DNA of 64,000 bases from Oscillospiraceae bacterium. GTDB lineage: Bacteria; Bacillota; Clostridia; Oscillospirales; Oscillospiraceae. How positions within the stretch are numbered: the first letter of the stretch is position 1; each line of letters starts with the position of its first letter. This document shows positions 1-7,888 of the stretch, piece by piece. The stretch covers positions 38,150 through 102,149 of the forward strand of contig CACYXE010000014.1 of the NCBI GenBank assembly GCA_902778275.1. Reading direction: 5' to 3'. The notes beneath the pieces are model-generated. The model made no database searches. It was not told the origin of the DNA and was given only the letters and a program-made list of their open reading frames with translations. A program made the translations under genes and the position numbers.

Positions 1-1
1 G

Positions 2-814
2 TCGGAGGCGAAGGATCAGGGGATCGTGACCGTGACGATCAACGACACCCGGATCTCGGCGGAGCAGATCGCGGACCGGATCAAAAACATCTACAAGATC
101 AGCGACATCAGCATCGTCCCCGACGGGGAGAACGACGGCGTCACCAATGCGAAGGTGGCGGAGGTGGCCTTCAATCAGTACTTCAGCCGGGCCAATGACG
201 GCAAGCGCGTCGGGATCGGCTGGGGGCTGATGATCGGCAAGATGGCAGATTACGCAAGCACCCTGGAGAACGCCAATCGCGCAAACGGCGTGATCTTCCC
301 GCTGGCCGGAGGGATCAACTCCATGACCCGCGACTATCACCTCAACGAGCTTGTGCGGATTTTCTCCCTGAAGACCGGACGGGCCCCGTATCTGCTCTAT
401 GCGCCGGCCTTGCATGACAACCCCATAGAGTATGCGATCGCGAAAAAGACGGAGGCCTATATCAGTATAAAGGAAGAATGGGAGTATATGGAGCAGGCGC
501 TGGTGGCCATCTCCAACTTCCCCTCCTACCCGGACCTGGCCGTCAAGTCTTTGTACGGAAACGCCCTGACGGAGAAAAAGGCCGTTGGCTGGATGCTGGC
601 TCACTACTTCGATTCTTACGGGCGGATCATATCTCCCGCGGCGGAAGCGACGCTGCAGGCCTCCGTCAAACAGCTGAAAACCACCGACGTGACAGCCGTG
701 TGCTCCAACCAGGTAAAGCCCCAGGCTGTGATCGGCGCCCTGCGTACCGGGATCATCGACCGGCTCATCATCCCCCTCGGCCTGGCCGAAAAGGTGTCCA
801 CCAACGTGTTTTAA
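2..814 (+). CDS. SorC/LsrR-type transcriptional regulator, effector-binding domain (5' truncated)
   Basis: The reading frame is open to the left edge, so the N-terminal helix-turn-helix (about 50-60 residues in this family) lies outside the window. The visible 270 residues match the SorC sugar-binding domain: an 'ISIVPDGEND' strand, then 'KRVGIGWGLMIGKMA' in the position of the family's phosphate-sugar-binding Gly-rich loop, and a C-terminal 'TGIIDRLII' segment. Proteins of this family (SorC, LsrR, DeoR of Bacillus, CggR) bind phosphorylated sugars and usually repress an adjacent catabolic operon. It lies directly upstream of the dhaL-dhaK-lsrF-ABC genes, with dyad sites over its stop codon and before dhaL, so it is the likely local regulator. 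Family is sure; ligand is unknown. Confidence 0.85.
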   Translation, partial: SEAKDQGIVTVTINDTRISAEQIADRIKNIYKISDISIVPDGENDGVTNAKVAEVAFNQYFSRANDGKRVGIGWGLMIGKMADYASTLENANRANGVIFPLAGGINSMTRDYHLNELVRIFSLKTGRAPYLLYAPALHDNPIEYAIAKKTEAYISIKEEWEYMEQALVAISNFPSYPDLAVKSLYGNALTEKKAVGWMLAHYFDSYGRIISPAAEATLQASVKQLKTTDVTAVCSNQVKPQAVIGALRTGIIDRLIIPLGLAEKVSTNVF

Positions 815-824
815 CATCTGTTAA
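811..824. promoter_or_regulatory. Candidate operator 1 (perfect dyad TTAACA-N2-TGTTAA)
   Basis: TTAACATCTGTTAA is a perfect inverted repeat overlapping the stop codon of the SorC-type regulator. The same core recurs at 973-984 on the other side of the dha promoter. Two matching dyads bracketing a promoter beside a regulator gene suggest the regulator's binding sites; assignment to that protein is inference. Confidence 0.5.
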
Positions 825-831
825 ATTTTGT

Positions 832-883
832 GACATTATTGCCTAAAGACCGGAAATCGGATTTGGCAATAATGTCTTTTTTT
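832..883 (+). terminator. Intrinsic terminator of the regulator gene
   Basis: Perfect 12-bp stem GACATTATTGCC / GGCAATAATGTC (832-843 with 865-876), followed by seven T residues at 877-883. It separates the regulator from the dha promoter. Confidence 0.85.
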
Positions 884-904
884 GCGAATAACGCACAAAT
901 TTAC

Positions 905-933
905 TTGACGCGCCTCTGAGAAAGTAGTAATAA
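905..933 (+). promoter_or_regulatory. Sigma-A type promoter for the dhaL-dhaK-ABC operon
   Basis: TTGACG at 905-910, a 17-bp spacer, and an imperfect TAATAA at 928-933. Candidate operator 2 lies 40 bp downstream, where a bound repressor would block transcription. The -10 box is weak. Confidence 0.45.
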
Positions 934-972
934 TTTATTGTGTAAATGATGGAATGGCATCGGCACAAAAGC

Positions 973-984
973 TAACATTTGTTA
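973..984. promoter_or_regulatory. Candidate operator 2 (dyad TAACA-N2-TGTTA)
   Basis: TAACATTTGTTA repeats the core of the 811-824 dyad and lies in the 5' leader just before the dhaL ribosome-binding site. Likely second site for the adjacent SorC-type regulator. Confidence 0.5.
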
Positions 985-1011
985 AAATTTAGCAAGAAGA
1001 AGGATGATCTT

Positions 1012-1623
1012 ATGATTTCAAAAGAAGAGCTGAAAAACAGGATCGTAAGCGCCTGTGAAAACGTGATCGCGGCCGAGGCGGAACTGACGGAGATCGACTC
1101 CAAGTTCGGCGACGCCGACCACGGCCTGACGATGCACAAGATCGGCGCCACGATCAAGGCCTCGGTCAGCGAGGCGGACGGCAACATCAAGGAGATGCTG
1201 GATGACGCCGCCATGGCGGTCATGGGCCTCAACGGCGGCAGCGCCGTTCCCCTGTGGAACACCTGGCTGGACGGCATGCAGGAAGGCGCCCCCGAGGCGG
1301 ACGAGATCGACGTGAAGGGTCTGCAGGCCATGTTCGCTTCGGCTTTTGAGGAACTGGACGATATGTCCGGGGCCAAGGTGGGCGACAAGACCATGATGGA
1401 CGCCTGCATCCCCGCTTCCCAGGCCATCGCCGATTATGCCGGCGACAGCGAGGCTGAGCTGTTCGACCTGGCGGCCAAGGCAGCCCTGCAGGGCGCGGAG
1501 GACAGCAAGAACTACACCTCCAAATTCGGCCGGGCCAAGAGCTACGGCGCCAAGACCATCGGCACCCCGGACGCGGGCGCGGTCTCCATGTCCAAGTTCT
1601 TTGAGGGCCTTGCCAAGGCATAA
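1012..1623 (+). CDS. dhaL: DhaL: nucleotide-binding subunit of a dihydroxyacetone-type kinase
   Basis: The start at 1012 is chosen because AGAAGAAGG precedes it at normal spacing; an in-frame TTG at 979 has no such site. The 203-residue protein has the DhaL Mg-nucleotide motif around residues 29-38 (D29, D34, D36 in 'FGDADHG'), equivalent to the three Asp ligands of E. coli DhaL, and a Gly-rich nucleotide loop ('GLNGGSAVP'). In the known system DhaL donates phosphate to the ketose held covalently on DhaK. No DhaM-like PTS protein is encoded nearby, so either ATP is used directly or DhaM is elsewhere. Gene order dhaL-dhaK is the reverse of E. coli. Confidence 0.9.
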   Translation: MISKEELKNRIVSACENVIAAEAELTEIDSKFGDADHGLTMHKIGATIKASVSEADGNIKEMLDDAAMAVMGLNGGSAVPLWNTWLDGMQEGAPEADEIDVKGLQAMFASAFEELDDMSGAKVGDKTMMDACIPASQAIADYAGDSEAELFDLAAKAALQGAEDSKNYTSKFGRAKSYGAKTIGTPDAGAVSMSKFFEGLAKA

Positions 1624-1688
1624 CGCAACCTTGCGTTCATACAAAACAATATAGAAGCAAAGGTGCGAATCTCTGCGTAAATCGCGCC

Positions 1689-1728
1689 GCAAGGGGGTAC
1701 CCCCTTGCACCTTTTCTGACGAAAAGGT
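1689..1728. repeat. Two adjacent perfect hairpins in the dhaL-dhaK gap
   Basis: A 20-bp perfect palindrome (arms GCAAGGGGGT / ACCCCCTTGC, 1689-1708) is followed at once by ACCTTTTC-tgac-GAAAAGGT (1709-1728). There is no T-run, so this is more likely an mRNA-processing or stability element, or a dispersed palindromic repeat, than a terminator. Confidence 0.55.
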
Positions 1729-1799
1729 GATAAACCGTTCCCAACAAGAAGTTCAAACAGAAGCCCAACAACAAAAATTTTGAGAGGAGAACAGACAAG

Positions 1800-2798
1800 A
1801 TGAAAATGAAGAAATTCATGAACAACCCCGAAACCCTGACCGACGAGCTGCTCGTTGGCATGGGCCTGGCGTACAGCGACGTCGTTGAAGTCGACGGCCA
1901 TCTGGTCATCAGCAAGGACCTGGCCAACGCGGACCGCGTCACCGTCGTCACCTATGGCGGCTCCGGCCATGAGCCCGCCGTGCAGGGCTTCACCGGCAGA
2001 GGCATGCTGGATATCGTCGCCGTCGGCGACATCTTCGCCGCGCCCTCCGGCCAGCTGGTCTTTGAGGCCATGCAGCGGGCGGACAAGGGCCACGGCGTCC
2101 TGCTTCTCACCCTGAACTATGCCGGCGACCAGCTGGCTGGCAAGCAGGCCATGAAGCTGGCCAAGAAGGCCGGTATGAACGTGCGTCAGGTCGTCACCGA
2201 CGAAGAGATCCGCTTCGATCCCAACGGCGAGGACAACCGCCGCGGTCTGGGCGGCGCCGCTGCCCTGTACCACATCGCCGGCGCTGCGTGCGCGGCCGGC
2301 AAGTCCCTGGACGAGGTCGCCGACATCTGCGAGCGCTATGCCCGCAACATGGCTTCCATCGCGGTCCAGGTCGCCTGCGCCACCCATCCCCAGAACGGCA
2401 TGTCCTTCGGCGATCTGGCTGAGAGCGACATGATGGAGATCGGCGCCGGTCAGCACGGCGAAGGCGGCGGCGTCCGCGTTCCCATGATGAGCGCGAAGGA
2501 CACCATCGCGACGGTCGCCAAGCCCATCGCCGAGCATCTGGGCCTGAAGGCCGGCGACAAGGCCTTCGTCATGATCAACGGCAGCGGCTCCACCACCCTG
2601 ATGGAGATGTACATCCTCTTCAAGGAAGCGGTTGCTTACCTGGAGAACATGGGCGTGAAGGTCGTCGGCAGCATGGTCGGCGAGATCCTGACCGTTCAGG
2701 AGGCCGGCGGCTTCCAGCTGAACATGGCCAAGTGGGATGACGAGATCGAGGCGCTGTGGAATACGCCCGCTCACGCCACTGTCTTCTTCAAAGAGTAA
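1800..2798 (+). CDS. dhaK: DhaK: substrate-binding subunit of a dihydroxyacetone-type kinase
   Basis: The 332-residue protein has the whole DhaK catalytic set: H57 in 'GGSGHEP', D110 in 'NYAGD', and H219 in 'GAGQHGEGGG'. These correspond to E. coli H56, D109 and H218; the last forms the covalent hemiaminal with the substrate ketone. DhaK enzymes phosphorylate the terminal hydroxyl of dihydroxyacetone, erythrulose and similar 1-hydroxy-2-ketones. AGAGGAG precedes the ATG. The operon context (LsrF-type aldolase, Lsr-type importer) suggests the natural substrate is larger than dihydroxyacetone, perhaps a four- or five-carbon ketose or the AI-2 precursor; that is inference. Confidence 0.93.
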   Translation: MKMKKFMNNPETLTDELLVGMGLAYSDVVEVDGHLVISKDLANADRVTVVTYGGSGHEPAVQGFTGRGMLDIVAVGDIFAAPSGQLVFEAMQRADKGHGVLLLTLNYAGDQLAGKQAMKLAKKAGMNVRQVVTDEEIRFDPNGEDNRRGLGGAAALYHIAGAACAAGKSLDEVADICERYARNMASIAVQVACATHPQNGMSFGDLAESDMMEIGAGQHGEGGGVRVPMMSAKDTIATVAKPIAEHLGLKAGDKAFVMINGSGSTTLMEMYILFKEAVAYLENMGVKVVGSMVGEILTVQEAGGFQLNMAKWDDEIEALWNTPAHATVFFKE

Positions 2799-2816
2799 TA
2801 GGAGGAATAACAAAAC

Positions 2817-3695
2817 ATGGCAGACGCTGTCGGAAATATCAACGCACACGATTATCATCTGGATGTTCCCCCTGCCGACACCGGCTTTTTCGTGAAAGGC
2901 TTGGGCAACACCGATTGGGGCATGAAGAACCGCCTGTCCCGGATCTTCGATCCCAAGTCCGGAAACACCGTTATGCTGGCTTTCGACCATGGGTACTTCA
3001 TGGGAGCCACCGCAGGCCTGGAGCGTATGGACGTGACCATCGCCCCGCTGTGCGAGTACGCTGACGTGCTGATGGCCACCAGAGGCGCCATCAGAAGCTG
3101 CATCCCGCCCACGGCCAACAAGGCCACCTGCCTGAGAGCCACCCACGACACTTCCGTCCTGTTCGACGATCTGAGCACCGGCTCCGGCCTGGCGCTGGAC
3201 TTCGAGGACGCCATCCGTATGAACGCCTCCGCCCTGGCGATCCAGTGCTTCATCGGCGGCAAGGGCGAGGCTGCTTCTCTGGAGGCTCTGTGCAGAGCGG
3301 CGGATCAGGGTTACAAGTTCGGCATCCCCGTCCTGGGCGTCACCGCCGTGGGCAAGGAGATGGCCCGCACCAACCAGTACTTCACCCTGGCGACCCGTAT
3401 CCTCGCGGAGCTTGGCGCAAACTTCGTCAAGACCTACTACTGCGAGAACTTCGAGACCGTCGTGGCGGCCTGCCCGGTCCCCATCGTCATTGCCGGCGGC
3501 AAGAAGCTGCCCGAGAACGAGGCCCTGGAAATGGCCTACAAGGCCATCCAGAGCGGCGCGCACGGCGTCGACATGGGCAGAAACGTGTTCCAGAGCGAGC
3601 ATCCCGTTGAAATGCTCAAGTCCATCCGCAAGGTCGTGCACGAGGGCTTCACCGGAAAAGAAGCGTTCGAGTTCTACACGGACGCGATCAACTGA
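2817..3695 (+). CDS. lsrF: LsrF-type class I aldolase/thiolase
   Basis: The 292-residue protein resembles E. coli LsrF over its full length, with shared blocks 'GNTDWGMKNRLSRIF', 'VMLAFDHGYF', 'PVPIVIAGGKKLPE' and 'GVDMGRN'. The Schiff-base lysine is present as K205 in 'FVKTYYCE' (K203 in LsrF). LsrF transfers an acetyl group from 3-hydroxy-5-phosphonooxypentane-2,4-dione to CoA in AI-2 breakdown; relatives in the DeoC/FbaB superfamily are true aldolases. It starts 18 bases after dhaK behind TAGGAGGA, so it is co-translated with the kinase. The family call is strong; the exact substrate depends on the pathway and is not proven. Confidence 0.85.
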   Translation: MADAVGNINAHDYHLDVPPADTGFFVKGLGNTDWGMKNRLSRIFDPKSGNTVMLAFDHGYFMGATAGLERMDVTIAPLCEYADVLMATRGAIRSCIPPTANKATCLRATHDTSVLFDDLSTGSGLALDFEDAIRMNASALAIQCFIGGKGEAASLEALCRAADQGYKFGIPVLGVTAVGKEMARTNQYFTLATRILAELGANFVKTYYCENFETVVAACPVPIVIAGGKKLPENEALEMAYKAIQSGAHGVDMGRNVFQSEHPVEMLKSIRKVVHEGFTGKEAFEFYTDAIN

Positions 3696-3719
3696 TTGTA
3701 AAGAAAGGGGTAAAAAAAC

Positions 3720-4058
3720 ATGGCAGCCGAATACATGCATGTGGGAATTCCCGTACTGAACAAAAAGCCCAATATGGTCTACAACGACTGGGGCAAGTTC
3801 TGGGTCAATGAGAGCGTTGACGCGTATGACTTCAAGATCGAGTACCTGAAATTCGACGAGGGGACCATCTTCCCCGAGATCCTGTCCAAGCAGCCCCATG
3901 TGGCCTACAACGTAGACAACATCGAGTTCTATGCCGAGCAGGCCCAGCAGGTCATCTTCGGGCCCGCGCATGTCAACAACGACCCCAACATCCGTCTTGC
4001 TTTCGTCATTTGGGACGATGCCATCATCGAGCTCTACGAGGATAAGACCAACGGCTGA
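3720..4058 (+). CDS. Small VOC-like protein of the lsr-like operon
   Basis: 112 residues behind AAAGGGG. I do not recognise a characterised family member. The N-terminal 'HVGIPV' strand, the central 'HVAYNVDNIEFY' and the C-terminal 'IIELYE' resemble the metal-ligand strands of one glyoxalase/VOC half-module (His and Glu ligands), suggesting a small dimeric isomerase, lyase or epimerase. It sits between the LsrF-type aldolase and the importer, where the phospho-DPD isomerase LsrG would be needed in an AI-2 pathway, so it may isomerise the phosphorylated intermediate. The fold assignment is tentative and the role is inference. Confidence 0.55.
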   Translation: MAAEYMHVGIPVLNKKPNMVYNDWGKFWVNESVDAYDFKIEYLKFDEGTIFPEILSKQPHVAYNVDNIEFYAEQAQQVIFGPAHVNNDPNIRLAFVIWDDAIIELYEDKTNG

Positions 4059-4132
4059 TTCACTGTGCTTTAACAACTTGTCCAAAGAGGAAGGATAAGT
4101 TTTAAAGAAAAAAGAAATTAAGGAGGAACCCA

Positions 4133-5257
4133 ATGAAAAAGGTACTAGCAATCATCCTGGCGCTGGTCATGGTATTCGCACTTGCTGCGTGTGGCCAGCA
4201 GGCTGCTTCCGGCGGAAGCAACCAGAGCGTTTCCCAGCAGGGCAGCGCTGGATCCCCCAAGCAGGACATCGCTGATGCCACCGCGGCTGAGCCCGCCGGC
4301 GAGCTGAAGCACGTCAAGATGGGTCTGTCCATGCAGAGCCTCCAGGCTGCGGCTTTCCACGCCTGGGCTGACTACCTCCAGTATCGTCTGGACTACGAAG
4401 CCTCCCAGCGCGGCTACGAGGTGGAGCTCGTCACCCTCAACGCTGATAACGACGTGACCAAGCAGGCCACCGATATCCGCGACCTGATCGCACAGGGCTG
4501 CGAAGTCATCTTCTGCCCCTGCCTTGACTCTCAGGCCATCCTGTCCTCTGTCAAGGAAGTGCATGACGCTGGCCTCATCTACGTCTCCTACTGCCGTGAG
4601 GTTTCTCACGATGCAGTCGGCGATGAGATCCCCGATCTGACCGTCAACTTCGCTTCCGAGGATCAGGCCTACTATGGCATGGTGGACCTGTTCGAGATCA
4701 TGAAGGCCGACGGCGTTGAGCCCGTGAAGATCATCGACTGCTACGGCGACAAGACCGACGAGAACGCCCACAACCGTGAGCGCGGCCTCCAGAAGGCGAT
4801 CAAGGAATACGGCTTTGAGAACGTTCCCATTGTTGAGGCCGAGTGCGGCCACTGGGAGCCCGACGTCTGCGGCCAGAACCTGGCGCCTGTCCTCGCTGCC
4901 AACCCCGATGCCAACTGCATGTATTCTTCCTCTGACTTCCTGAGCAGCGGCATCCAGAAGGCTATGGAAGATGCCGGCATGTGGCACAAGCACGGCGAGG
5001 AAGGCCACGTGTACTTCTCCGCTTCCGACCTGTATCCTCTCGGCATCCAGCATCTGCGTGAGGGCTACATGGACACCGGTGTTGACCAGGGCTGCTACAA
5101 CTTCGCCGTGGCCGCTGCTGCCGGCGCCTTTGATCTGCTCGAGGGCAAGGAAGTTGAGCCGGTGCAGCTGGTTCTCGGTACCCGCGCCACCTATGCTGAC
5201 ATCGAAGAGATCCTGGCCACCATTCCTCTGTGGGGCAACGACTACGCTGACTATTAA
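4133..5257 (+). CDS. Sugar ABC transporter substrate-binding lipoprotein (LsrB/RbsB class)
   Basis: A lipoprotein signal peptide with lipobox 'LAAC' (Cys at residue 20), then a Ser/Gln-rich linker, then a periplasmic-binding-protein type I fold: 'VKMGLSMQSLQAAAFHAWAD', 'TDIRDLIAQGCEVIFCPC', and 'NPDANCMYSSSD'. AAGGAGG lies ahead of the ATG. It is followed by a hairpin and then the membrane components, the usual arrangement for over-expressing the binding protein. It should capture the sugar that the DhaK/LsrF enzymes degrade. Type I folds of this class bind pentoses, hexoses, inositol, erythritol or AI-2; I cannot read the ligand from the sequence. Confidence 0.9.
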   Translation: MKKVLAIILALVMVFALAACGQQAASGGSNQSVSQQGSAGSPKQDIADATAAEPAGELKHVKMGLSMQSLQAAAFHAWADYLQYRLDYEASQRGYEVELVTLNADNDVTKQATDIRDLIAQGCEVIFCPCLDSQAILSSVKEVHDAGLIYVSYCREVSHDAVGDEIPDLTVNFASEDQAYYGMVDLFEIMKADGVEPVKIIDCYGDKTDENAHNRERGLQKAIKEYGFENVPIVEAECGHWEPDVCGQNLAPVLAANPDANCMYSSSDFLSSGIQKAMEDAGMWHKHGEEGHVYFSASDLYPLGIQHLREGYMDTGVDQGCYNFAVAAAAGAFDLLEGKEVEPVQLVLGTRATYADIEEILATIPLWGNDYADY

Positions 5258-5304
5258 TCCAGTCGGCGCTCTTCGAACCGCTATCAACACTTAGCATTTT
5301 CCTG

Positions 5305-5331
5305 GGGGGCGAGGCTAACTGCCTCGCCCCC
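5305..5331 (+). terminator. Intercistronic hairpin between binding protein and permease
   Basis: 11-bp perfect stem GGGGGCGAGGC / GCCTCGCCCCC with a 5-base loop, and a T/C-rich stretch further downstream (5340-5355). Probably an attenuator or 3'-end stabiliser that raises binding-protein mRNA over permease mRNA. Confidence 0.65.
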
Positions 5332-5392
5332 GATCCTGATTTTTCTTTTTTCTTTCAGACTTACTCAGCTTCCAAGAATGGAGGGAACACGA

Positions 5393-6349
5393 TTGTCAGA
5401 GAAACTAAAACGCTTCGGAAGCAACAATAAAACGCTATTGATCATGCTCGGCGTCATCGCCGTCGTGTTTATCATACTTTCGTTGGCGGTTCCTAATTTT
5501 GCCACCGTTCGCAATCTTACCAACCTTTTGCAGATGATCGCCCCCATCGCCGTTATGGCCTGCGGCGCGACCTATGTGCTGGTCATTGGCGGTATGGACA
5601 TTTCCAACCCCGCTGTCATGGCGGCCTCCGCCGTGGTAGGCGTGTATTACATGACCACGATGGGCGGCAACCTGGTCGTCGGCACCTTCGTCATCATTCT
5701 GAGTGCGGCCTTTCTCGGTCTCATCAACGGCTTTGCCATCGCGAAGCTGAAGATGGTCCCGATGGTGGTGACCCTGTCCATGATGACGATCGGCACGGGC
5801 CTTGCCACGTTCCTCAGCGGTGTGCGTGGCCTTCCCCGCCTGCCGGATTCTTTCTCGATCTTTTTCAACAAGACGGCCGTCATCATCATCCTTCTGCTCG
5901 TCATGCTGGTTATGGATTTTATTCTGACCCGCACGAAATTCGGCAGAAAGCTCTATTACATCGGCAACAATGCCAGGACCACCAAGGTCTCCGGTATCGA
6001 CAGTGAGAACATCATCATGCTCACCTATGTGATCAGCGGTATCTGCGCCGGCATCGCGGGTGTCATCAACACTGCGTCCATCGGCACCGCCAGAGCGAAC
6101 ATGGGCCCCCAGTCCCAGATCCTGGACATCATCAGTGCGGCCGTCATCGGCGGCGTCTCCACCAGCGGCGGAAGCGGCAGAGTCCGGGATGCCGTTCTCG
6201 GCGCATTCCTGGTCTGCGGTCTGACCAACGTGATGAATCTGCTCAACGTGTCGGACTATTATACGACGCTGATCAAGGGTGCTATCATTATCGGCGCCAT
6301 GGGCATCGCCTCCTTCCGGCAGCAGCAGGCCGCAAAGAAAGGGGTGTAA
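5393..6349 (+). CDS. ABC sugar transporter permease (RbsC/LsrC class), first copy
   Basis: I place the start at TTG 5393, 7 bases after GGAGGG; the in-frame ATG at 5378 overlaps that ribosome-binding site and has none of its own. The product (318 residues) is highly hydrophobic with about eight to ten membrane segments, and has the family's 'GGMDISNPAVMAASAV' and 'ATTKVSGI'-like cytoplasmic EAA-type loop ('GNNARTTKVSGIDSENI'). It forms half of the membrane channel with the permease at 7869. Four bases separate it from the ATPase gene. Confidence 0.9.
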   Translation: MSEKLKRFGSNNKTLLIMLGVIAVVFIILSLAVPNFATVRNLTNLLQMIAPIAVMACGATYVLVIGGMDISNPAVMAASAVVGVYYMTTMGGNLVVGTFVIILSAAFLGLINGFAIAKLKMVPMVVTLSMMTIGTGLATFLSGVRGLPRLPDSFSIFFNKTAVIIILLLVMLVMDFILTRTKFGRKLYYIGNNARTTKVSGIDSENIIMLTYVISGICAGIAGVINTASIGTARANMGPQSQILDIISAAVIGGVSTSGGSGRVRDAVLGAFLVCGLTNVMNLLNVSDYYTTLIKGAIIIGAMGIASFRQQQAAKKGV

Positions 6350-6352
6350 GGG

Positions 6353-7888
6353 ATGGACAACAATCTTTCTCTGGAGCTGAGACACATCAGCAAAACATTC
6401 CCGGGCGTAAAGGCCCTGAACGATGTTTCGTTCTCTGCGCAGCCCGGCAAGGTGTGCGGCATCGTGGGCGTCAACGGCGCCGGCAAGTCCACCCTGATGA
6501 ACATCCTCGGCGGCATCCATCAGCCGGACGAGGGCGGCGAGATCATCATCAACGGCAAAAAGGTCGTGATCGCAGATCCCAAGGCCTCCACGGACCTGGG
6601 CATCGCCTTTATCCAGCAGGAGGTCCAGGCCTTCGACACGATGAATGTGTATGAAAATGTCCTGGCTGCCGACTTGAACAAGTGGCGAAAGAAGAAGGGT
6701 CTCGGCCTTGACTTCAAGGCCATGAAGAAGGAAGCGCAGATCTATCTGGACACGCTGGACAGCCGCATTGATGTCGATGCGCCGGTATACACCCTCACCG
6801 TCGGCGACAAGCAGATCATCCAGATCGCCCGCGCACTGTGCCAGGGCGGCCGGATCCTGCTGTTTGACGAGCCCACATCCTCCCTCTCCGACCATGAGGT
6901 CGCCATGCTGTTCCAGGTGATCCACAGACTGCGGGAGCAGGGCTATATCATCTTCTATATCTCCCACTTCCTGGATGAGATTTTCGAGTTGTGCGACAAT
7001 GTGGTGGTCCTGCGTGACGGCCAGGTGGTCGGCCAGGCGGAGATCGGAGACATCAACAAAGAGCAGCTGGTCGAGATGATGCTGGGCTACCAGGTCGAGG
7101 GCCGTGTCCACAACCGTGAAGGCGCTCTGAATGATGTGATCTTCAAGGCGGAGCACATCTCCGGCGAAAAGCTGCCGAGAGATTTCAGCTTTACGCTCAA
7201 CAAGGGCGAGATCCTGGGCGTCTGGGGCCTGCTGGGTTCGGGCAGAAGCGAGCTGTTCAACACCATCCTGGGTATCGACAAGATGATGGACGGCAGGCTT
7301 TACTTCAAGCAGGACGGCGAACTCAAAGAAGTCACCCAGAAGGATCTCTACAAGCATGTCGGTTATCTGACCGAGGGCAGACACTATGACGGCCTGTTCC
7401 TGAATATGCCCATCTGCCAGAACATCACCAGTTCCAACCTGAATCAGTTTTCGGCAAAAGGGACCGGTATCCTGAACACCGCCAAGGAGCATGTGGAATC
7501 CCGCAAGCTGATCGAGCAGGTGGGCGTCAAGACCCCGGATGAGAACGTGAAGGTCTCCAAGCTCTCCGGCGGCAACCAGCAGAAGGTCATCATTGCCAAA
7601 TGGTTCCTGAAGGATCCGGAGATCCTGTTCATGGACGAGCCCACCAAGGGCGTGGACGTGGGCGCCAAAAACGACATCAAGGAATTGATCTTTGAGAAGG
7701 CCGAGAAGGGCACCTCCTTTGTGGTCATCTCGTCCGAGTTGGAAGAGATCATGAGCCTGTGCGACAGGATCATCGTGATCTATGAGGGCAGACTGGTGGG
7801 CGAGGTCGCGAAAGCGGACTTTTCCAAGGAGAGCCTGATGAAGGGCATTGTCAGTCAGGAGGAGAAAAATGCAGAAAAAGAAATTTGA
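6353..7888 (+). CDS. Tandem-domain sugar ABC transporter ATPase (RbsA/LsrA class)
   Basis: 511 residues with two ABC domains. Domain 1 has Walker A 'GVNGAGKST' (residues 39-47) and Walker B 'ILLFDEPTS'. Domain 2 has the degenerate P-loop 'GLLGSGRSE' usual for the second half of RbsA/MglA proteins, a canonical 'LSGGNQQK' signature and 'LFMDEPTKG'. It powers import by the two flanking permeases. One ATPase flanked by two different permeases is the lsrACD/xylose-like layout rather than the single-permease rbs layout. The 3' end overlaps the next gene by 20 bases, implying coupled translation. Confidence 0.93.
   Translation: MDNNLSLELRHISKTFPGVKALNDVSFSAQPGKVCGIVGVNGAGKSTLMNILGGIHQPDEGGEIIINGKKVVIADPKASTDLGIAFIQQEVQAFDTMNVYENVLAADLNKWRKKKGLGLDFKAMKKEAQIYLDTLDSRIDVDAPVYTLTVGDKQIIQIARALCQGGRILLFDEPTSSLSDHEVAMLFQVIHRLREQGYIIFYISHFLDEIFELCDNVVVLRDGQVVGQAEIGDINKEQLVEMMLGYQVEGRVHNREGALNDVIFKAEHISGEKLPRDFSFTLNKGEILGVWGLLGSGRSELFNTILGIDKMMDGRLYFKQDGELKEVTQKDLYKHVGYLTEGRHYDGLFLNMPICQNITSSNLNQFSAKGTGILNTAKEHVESRKLIEQVGVKTPDENVKVSKLSGGNQQKVIIAKWFLKDPEILFMDEPTKGVDVGAKNDIKELIFEKAEKGTSFVVISSELEEIMSLCDRIIVIYEGRLVGEVAKADFSKESLMKGIVSQEEKNAEKEI

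Noticed and set aside
1542-4151. An 869-codon open frame on the minus strand
   Set aside because: Antisense to dhaK, lsrF and the VOC-like gene; no domain and no ribosome-binding site.
4133-5257. Near-identical lipoprotein leaders of the three receptor genes as evidence of recent duplication
   Set aside because: Only the signal peptides resemble each other; the mature domains belong to three different folds (RbsB-like, BMP and TAXI).
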